From positions 23,789-87,788 of the forward strand of contig CABTXP010000002.1 of NCBI GenBank assembly GCA_902488815.1: a stretch of 64,000 bases of DNA. The letters run 5' to 3'. The position numbers and the translations under genes are program-made. This DNA comes from an uncultured Eubacteriales bacterium (GTDB lineage: Bacteria; Bacillota; Clostridia; Tissierellales; Peptoniphilaceae). The notes under the pieces are model-generated. The model was not told where the DNA came from, did no database searches, and saw nothing but the letters and a program-made list of their open reading frames with translations. Positions 59,297-64,000 of this stretch are shown here, piece by piece; position 1 is the stretch's first letter; each line of letters opens with the position of its first letter.

Positions 59297-60150
59297 TATT
59301 TCATTAAGTAGTCGTCAATCATCTTAATGTATTCTTCACCTATATAGCTTGTTCCTTTTTCAACTTTAAATTCCTTCATGGAAGTTTCCTTGCCGTTAAT
59401 TTTTAAAACAGATTTAGTGTTGTCTATTTCAATAAACTTGTCATTTAAAGAAATTTTTGTACACTTGGTTTCCTTGTCCCAATTTACTTCAGCATCTAAA
59501 GCTTCATAGTATGATCTTAAATAGTAGCCCTTGCCTTCTGCTTTAAAATCTTCCATGTCAACAGTCTTCATTGTATCTATGACATATATCTTGTCAGGGT
59601 TAGTAATAGGCGGCAAGCTTGCAGTAGCAATTGTGTATAGCACTGCCAAGTCCTTGTCCTTTAAGTCCTTAACTTTTTCCCCTTTCATATTAATGCCGAA
59701 GGTCTTGTCGGAAAAATCTACAATAAGTCTTTCCGAAGCACCTCGTCCCGCTTTGTCAAAGGTATCCACTTCAAGAGAGTATTTTGCTTTCGAAACATTC
59801 ACTCCGATAAAACCTGGCGTTAATTTAGCAGGATAAGATTGAAGCACGGGAGTGTCCTTTCTGAAAAAGTATTGAATCTTTTCATTCTTCTTAAATTTAT
59901 AATCCTTGACAAGTTCACCGGTCTTTAAATCAACTACGGGAACACCTTCTGTGTAAAGGTAAAGTTTTCCCATGCCCATGTCTTTTGCATCTTCATTCTT
60001 AACCAAAATTTCTGAAAACTTCCCGTCCTTATTTACTTCCTCAACCTTTGCAAAGTATCCAACATAGCCTTTTAACTCATTGGTCTTGGCAAAAGCCAAA
60101 CACGTTACGCTCAATAAAAATATAAAAGCGTATGTAAAAAATTTTTTCAT
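59296..60150 (-). CDS. Secreted protein with degenerate stalk domain
   Basis: 284 aa. Signal peptide (about 1-21, ending AFA), a beta-rich central part I do not recognise ('RLIVDFSDKTFGI'), and a C-terminal stretch (about 215-280; 'AEVNWDKETKCTKISLNDKFIEIDNTK', 'GTSYIGEEYIKMI') that follows the copper-amine-oxidase-like stalk pattern in shortened form. The role is unknown; envelope or extracellular binding is an inference. Single gene with AGGAGG before the ATG and its own terminator. Confidence 0.7.
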   Translation of the reverse strand: MKKFFTYAFIFLLSVTCLAFAKTNELKGYVGYFAKVEEVNKDGKFSEILVKNEDAKDMGMGKLYLYTEGVPVVDLKTGELVKDYKFKKNEKIQYFFRKDTPVLQSYPAKLTPGFIGVNVSKAKYSLEVDTFDKAGRGASERLIVDFSDKTFGINMKGEKVKDLKDKDLAVLYTIATASLPPITNPDKIYVIDTMKTVDMEDFKAEGKGYYLRSYYEALDAEVNWDKETKCTKISLNDKFIEIDNTKSVLKINGKETSMKEFKVEKGTSYIGEEYIKMIDDYLMK

Positions 60151-60355
60151 ATTGTCCTCCTTGATACCGTTATTATAACATTTACCCTCTAAAAACTTTT
60201 TACAAATTAGTTACACAAAGGTTCCGATATGATTTAAATAATCTTTTTATTTACTCTCAAAGGATGACACACATACTTCTTGCGCCGTGAATTGTGGAAG
60301 AATTGAGTTGACTATACTATAATAGGATGTAGGATCAAATGAAATGGAGATTAAT

Positions 60356-60895
60356 ATGGCGAATAATACACAAAAAATTATTTATGATGCTTTCAGCAAT
60401 ATGTTGGACCACATGCCCTTTGATAAAATTACCGTTACGGCTCTTATAAAGGAATGCAATATAAGCCGCAACACATTTTACTATCACTATGAAGACATCT
60501 ATGCACTACTTGACGAAGTGTTGGCAAGTGTTCTGAAAAAATATAATGACGCTACAAAAGAATACAAGTTGCAAGATGTACTTAAAACTCTTCTCTATGA
60601 CTGTCGTGAAAATCAAAAGAAAATTTACAACATATTTAATTCCCTGTCACGAGATCGCATGGATCGTTATATTTTCAATCAGGCAAACAGTATTATAACT
60701 TACAGGATAATGAAACTTGCAACGCAGCACAATGTGGAAAAAGAACGTGCCGATGCCGTTTCAAATATTGTGAGATATTCAATATACGGATTCTTTATTC
60801 AATTTTTATGGGATGACATGAAAGGTGATATTGAAGAAAGTGTGGACAATCTTTGCCAAATCTACAATGAACTTATTGAATCAATGCTTGTGTAA
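60356..60895 (+). CDS. TetR/AcrR-family regulator
   Basis: 179 aa. N-terminal TetR helix-turn-helix: 'IYDAFSNMLDHMPFDKITVTALIKECNISRNTFYYHYEDIYAL', and a DhaS-like C-terminal ligand domain. ATG 60356 is used (GGAG 6 bases upstream). It lies ahead of the radical SAM gene in the same direction. A 16-base palindrome between them is its probable operator. A TATAAT precedes the gene, at 60316-60321, without a clear -35. Confidence 0.92.
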   Translation: MANNTQKIIYDAFSNMLDHMPFDKITVTALIKECNISRNTFYYHYEDIYALLDEVLASVLKKYNDATKEYKLQDVLKTLLYDCRENQKKIYNIFNSLSRDRMDRYIFNQANSIITYRIMKLATQHNVEKERADAVSNIVRYSIYGFFIQFLWDDMKGDIEESVDNLCQIYNELIESMLV

Positions 60896-60918
60896 ATATT
60901 TGCACACTTTTAATATTT

Positions 60919-60934
60919 TGTTCTAATTAGGACA
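60919..60934. promoter_or_regulatory. Palindrome TGTTCTAATTAGGACA, candidate TetR operator
   Basis: 16-base inverted repeat with one mismatched pair and a perfect CTAATTAG core, in the 117-base gap between the TetR gene and the radical SAM gene. Size and symmetry fit TetR-family operators. Confidence 0.6.
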
Positions 60935-61012
60935 CGGATTACCTTTTGCATCTTCGAAAAACACTTTAATTAATATATTCTGTAAGTATATTGATATTAT
61001 AGGAGGCTAGTT

Positions 61013-62377
61013 ATGAGTGTTAAATCGAACATTGCAAAACTTGGTCTTAGTAGTGCTTTTGACCATCTTTACAAGGACCCGGATAAAAATTTACTTGAAT
61101 TAATGGATTGGGCCGATAAGTTTTCAGGTGGCAACTTCCCCTCACAAAGGAAGACAATTCGTGAATCTATCGAAAACCCCGATCATCCATACTATAGTTA
61201 CGTGCGCCACGTAATTAACGATATTGATCCCGAAGTAATGAAAACCGTAGCATGTAATTTTTTCATTAACTCCAACCTAATAGGCGGACCAATTGAAATG
61301 AAGGCGAGAGAAAAATACAATTGCAACATACCTTGGGCTATTTTAATGGACCCCACCTCGGCATGTAACCTTAAGTGTACAGGATGCTGGGCTGCGGACT
61401 ACGGCAATAAATTAAATCTGACATTTGAAGAGATGGACGACATTGTAAGACAGGGAAAAGAATTGGGAGTTTATTTCTATATATTCTCAGGCGGTGAACC
61501 CTTGGTAAGAAAGAAAGACATTATTCGTCTCTGCGAAAAACATACGGACTGTATGTTTACAGCATTTACCAACGGCACACTAATTGACGAAGAATTTGCA
61601 GATGAAATGCTTAGAGTTAAAAACTTTGCTCCTGCAATTTCCCTTGAAGGATTTGGCGATGCAACAGATCAACGCAGAGGACAAGGTGTCTATGAAAAAG
61701 TTGTTAAGGCCATGAAAATTCTTCACGAAAGAAAATTAATCTACGGAATTTCATGTTGTTACACAAGTGCAAACTATAAAGCAATAACATCAAAAGAATA
61801 TTTGGACATGATAATCGACAACGGAGCATATTTTGTGTGGTACTTCCACTACATGCCTGTAGGTATGGATGCAAGTCCCGATTTGCTGCCCACACCTGAG
61901 CAAAGAGAATATGTATATCATCACATTAGAGAATATCGCAACAACAATCCTCTGTTCATAATCGACTTTCAAAACGACGGTGAATACATTGACGGATGTA
62001 TTGCCGGAGGTAGAAGATACTTACACATTAATGCCAACGGCGACGTAGAACCTTGCGCATTTATTCACTACTCCGATTCAAATATTCGTGAAAAAACTGT
62101 GTTGGACGCACTGCGCTCACCGCTATTTATGGCATATCACAACCATCAACCCTTTAACGAAAACTTGTTGCAACCTTGCCCCATGTTGGAGAACCCGCAA
62201 ATGTTGCGTGACATGGTAAAGACAAGTGAAGCAAAGTCAACGGATATGCAATCACCTGAGCCGGCAGAACACTTATGTGCAAAGTGCGACGGCTATGCGG
62301 AAAATTGGAAGCCTAAGGCTGATGAACTATGGGAAAAGAGACTTGAAGAAAAGCCTAAGCTTAGAAAACATGCCTAA
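61013..62377 (+). CDS. Radical SAM protein with SPASM-like C-terminal cysteines
   Basis: 454 aa. The radical SAM site is CNLKCTGCW (C-x3-C-x2-C, about residues 117-124), with 'FYIFSGGEPLV' and 'FTAFTNGTL' following. The C-terminal part has 'CIAGGRRYLHINANGDVEPCAF', 'CPMLENP' and 'CAKCDGY', which could hold a second Fe-S cluster. The substrate is unknown, and no small peptide precursor gene is adjacent. It follows TetR with a candidate operator between. AGGAGG precedes the ATG; ends with its own terminator. Confidence 0.9.
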   Translation: MSVKSNIAKLGLSSAFDHLYKDPDKNLLELMDWADKFSGGNFPSQRKTIRESIENPDHPYYSYVRHVINDIDPEVMKTVACNFFINSNLIGGPIEMKAREKYNCNIPWAILMDPTSACNLKCTGCWAADYGNKLNLTFEEMDDIVRQGKELGVYFYIFSGGEPLVRKKDIIRLCEKHTDCMFTAFTNGTLIDEEFADEMLRVKNFAPAISLEGFGDATDQRRGQGVYEKVVKAMKILHERKLIYGISCCYTSANYKAITSKEYLDMIIDNGAYFVWYFHYMPVGMDASPDLLPTPEQREYVYHHIREYRNNNPLFIIDFQNDGEYIDGCIAGGRRYLHINANGDVEPCAFIHYSDSNIREKTVLDALRSPLFMAYHNHQPFNENLLQPCPMLENPQMLRDMVKTSEAKSTDMQSPEPAEHLCAKCDGYAENWKPKADELWEKRLEEKPKLRKHA

Positions 62378-62395
62378 AATTAAATAGATATAATA

Positions 62396-62433
62396 TTAAG
62401 AGCGAACAACTTATGTTCGCTTTTTTTATTTTT
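62396..62433 (+). terminator. Terminator after the radical SAM gene
   Basis: AGCGAAC / GTTCGCT stem with a 7-base loop (62401-62421), then six to seven T. Confidence 0.85.
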
Positions 62434-62552
62434 TAATAAAAGTTTTGAACAGCCTATATTTTTAACAGTCCCTCAGTATTGCAAAAAATTTCATTAGAGC
62501 TATAATTAAAACGTTTAAAGAACACAGACAATGTATGGAAGGAAGTAATGAC

Positions 62553-63851
62553 ATGAGCAGTTTGTTGCCTGTAGGCATCGCCCTTTTTGTGGGACTTATG
62601 ATGACTAGACTATTTAAATTAATGCACCTGAAATTCCCCGACGTCACCGCCTTTTTGTTGGCAGGTTTAGTTGTGGGACCCTACTGCTTGGGCAAGTTGG
62701 GCGTAAAAGGTGTCGGGTTTATAAAACCGGAGGACATTGAACACATTCGAGTAATATCAAATGTGGCCTTAGGCTTTATCGCCTTTGACATTGGAAACGA
62801 GTTTCGTATGTCGCAGCTTAAGACCTTCGGCAAAGCCGCCCTGGTCATAGGTGTGGTTCAGTCGGTCTTTGCAACCTTGGTAGTTGATGTGGTGTTAATC
62901 GCCCTCTATAAAGTCTTAGGACCTGACAAGCTGCCGCTACCCGTTGCCATAACCTTGGGCGCCATAGCATCTGCAACAGCACCTGCGGCAACACTAATGG
63001 TTGTACGTCAATACAAGGCCAAGGGGCCTCTAACCGATTTGCTTTTGCCCATAGTTGCCCTTGACGATGCAGTAGGGCTTGTAATCTTTGCTGTGTCCTT
63101 AGGAGTGGCACAGGCATTTAACGGCGGCACACTAACCATAACATCAGTAGCCGTTGAGCCCTTAATTGAAATAATTTCTTCCCTGGTCTTAGGTACATTT
63201 ATGGGACTGATACTCACAGGTTTGGAAAAACTTTTCTTCTCAAACTCCAACAGGCTTTCCCTCACCATTGCATTTGTCATGCTCACAATAACACTTTCAA
63301 ATATGAAGATACAATTTACAGACGAACTGTTGGTAACTTTTTCTCCCCTACTTGTTTGTATGATGCTTGGCACAATATTTTGTAACTTCTCGGAATTTTC
63401 ACCGGATATAATGGAGCGAACGGAACAATGGACAAGCCCTCTATACGCCGCATTTTTTGTAATAAGCGGAGCGGAGCTTGACTTAGGCGTGTTGCGCTAC
63501 CCTTCAATAATTATCATAGGTTTGGTCTACATACTTGCAAGATCTTTGGGCAAGTACTACGGTGCTCGCGGCTCATGTAAGGCAATGAAGTGCGACGAAA
63601 ATGTGACAAAATACTTAGGCATCACTCTCCTTCCTCAAGCGGGAGTAGCTTTAGGCATGGTGGTCACGGCGGAAGTTTTGGGCGATGAAATGAGCTCGAT
63701 GATTAGTAACATAATTCTCTTCAGTGTATTGGTCTACGAAATTGTAGGTCCAATGCTTACAAAGATGGCACTTATAAAAGCGGGAGAAGTTGCACCTGCC
63801 CCATCTGAAAAAGAAAACAGAAGACGCTTTAAGAGAAGAGAAACAATATAA
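62553..63851 (+). CDS. Cation/proton antiporter (CPA2/Kef-like)
   Basis: 432 aa with about twelve membrane helices. 'FPDVTAFLLAGLVVGPYCLG', 'IALGFIAFDIGNEF'-like text at about 75-90, 'GAIASATAPAATLMVVRQYKAKGPLTDLLLPIVALDDAVGLVIF' (ion-site Asp pair) and 'GITLLPQAGVALGMVV'. Likely exchanges Na or K for protons. No TrkA-N domain; the C terminus is short and basic. ATG 62553 is preferred over 62535 for its better spaced AAGGA. Confidence 0.88.
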   Translation: MSSLLPVGIALFVGLMMTRLFKLMHLKFPDVTAFLLAGLVVGPYCLGKLGVKGVGFIKPEDIEHIRVISNVALGFIAFDIGNEFRMSQLKTFGKAALVIGVVQSVFATLVVDVVLIALYKVLGPDKLPLPVAITLGAIASATAPAATLMVVRQYKAKGPLTDLLLPIVALDDAVGLVIFAVSLGVAQAFNGGTLTITSVAVEPLIEIISSLVLGTFMGLILTGLEKLFFSNSNRLSLTIAFVMLTITLSNMKIQFTDELLVTFSPLLVCMMLGTIFCNFSEFSPDIMERTEQWTSPLYAAFFVISGAELDLGVLRYPSIIIIGLVYILARSLGKYYGARGSCKAMKCDENVTKYLGITLLPQAGVALGMVVTAEVLGDEMSSMISNIILFSVLVYEIVGPMLTKMALIKAGEVAPAPSEKENRRRFKRRETI

Positions 63852-63860
63852 AATTATATT

Positions 63861-64000
63861 GGGGACATAGTATATTGGGGACATTCGCAAGTTAGCGTTA
63901 GCGTAACGTGCGTGTGTCCCCTTTTTGTTTTGTTTATATCGGGGACATTCACCCTCCTTCGTCGGGGACATTCACCAGTCAAGCCGAGCTTGACAGGTGC
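63861..64000 (+). repeat. GGGGACA repeat cluster with long hairpin, running off the edge
   Basis: Four direct copies of GGGGACA (63861, 63877, 63941, 63964), the last two as GGGGACATTCACC. The second forms a long hairpin with TGTCCCC (63915-63921), enclosing CGCAAGTTAGCG / CGTAACGTGCG, and is followed by T5, so it also works as a terminator for the antiporter gene. A GTCAAGC / GCTTGAC hairpin lies at 63979-63995. Such GGGGACA sequences are often seen next to REP-associated (Y1) transposase genes, which may begin beyond the window. Confidence 0.65.

Noticed and set aside
1..64000. CRISPR array, prophage, complete insertion sequence or antiphage island
   Set aside because: I saw no regularly spaced repeats, no cas, phage structural, integrase or transposase genes. 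The only repeat cluster is the GGGGACA group at the right edge.

Overview
The window looks like a piece of the chromosome of a low-GC, anaerobic Firmicute. A peptide- and amino-acid-fermenting coccus of the Tissierellia/Peptoniphilaceae type is my best guess. The reasons are strong AGGAGG ribosome binding sites, T-box leaders, ferredoxin-dependent 2-oxoacid oxidation, FeoAB, ThiW/CytX vitamin salvage, peptidases, an NSS amino-acid transporter and no sugar genes. The genus is inference. I see no prophage, no CRISPR array and no complete insertion sequence.

Left part (1-15.4 kb). The tail of coaE is followed by a macrodomain protein and rplM-rpsI, which have a textbook promoter and a small leader hairpin. 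Next come a coupled apbE / membrane protein / nuclease / pgpA set and a DMT permease. Then there is an aromatic-amino-acid-type ABC transporter with two paralogous binding lipoproteins, each behind its own T-box leader. The specifier codons read as UAC (Tyr) and UUC (Phe). An eight-gene operon on the minus strand follows: 51-aa membrane protein, CPBP protease, pseudopilin, prepilin peptidase, an unknown PilM-like protein, a HypE/PurM-like protein, an amidase and an RdgB pyrophosphatase.

Middle (15.5-40.5 kb). This holds DUF4364, a secreted phosphodiester glycosidase, hflX-yigZ-nadE (hflX lacks a normal start codon), a class A PBP with damaged transpeptidase motifs, and a 39-residue acid-free cationic peptide gene. 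A metabolic islet follows, with an IclR regulator facing a DASS carboxylate transporter plus four-subunit 2-oxoacid:ferredoxin oxidoreductase. Then come a PhaE-like protein, tRNA-Lys(CUU), cardiolipin synthase, feoAB, a Zn/Cd efflux module (ArsR, free HMA domain, P1B ATPase), an alkyltransferase, a CoA-disulfide reductase/rhodanese fusion and a DUF4230 protein.

Thiamin locus (40.6-45.6 kb). The order is thiW-thiM-thiE-HAD phosphatase-thiD-cytX. It salvages the thiazole and pyrimidine halves of thiamin. A TPP riboswitch with a terminator precedes it. A second, G+C-rich structured RNA that I cannot name lies directly before thiW. A compact hairpin/pseudoknot element that can mask the thiD Shine-Dalgarno lies directly before thiD-cytX. 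These two RNAs and the Tyr/Phe T-box pair are the most interesting things here.

Right part (45.6-64 kb). ileS with an Ile T-box is followed by an Rrf2 regulator, a homoserine-dehydrogenase-like SAF protein, an HI0933 flavoprotein, pepT-pepD, an NSS transporter, trxB, a DUF2207 protein, a NimA-like flavin protein, a secreted stalk-domain protein, a TetR / radical SAM pair with a 16-base palindrome, a cation/proton antiporter, and a cluster of GGGGACA repeats running off the right edge.
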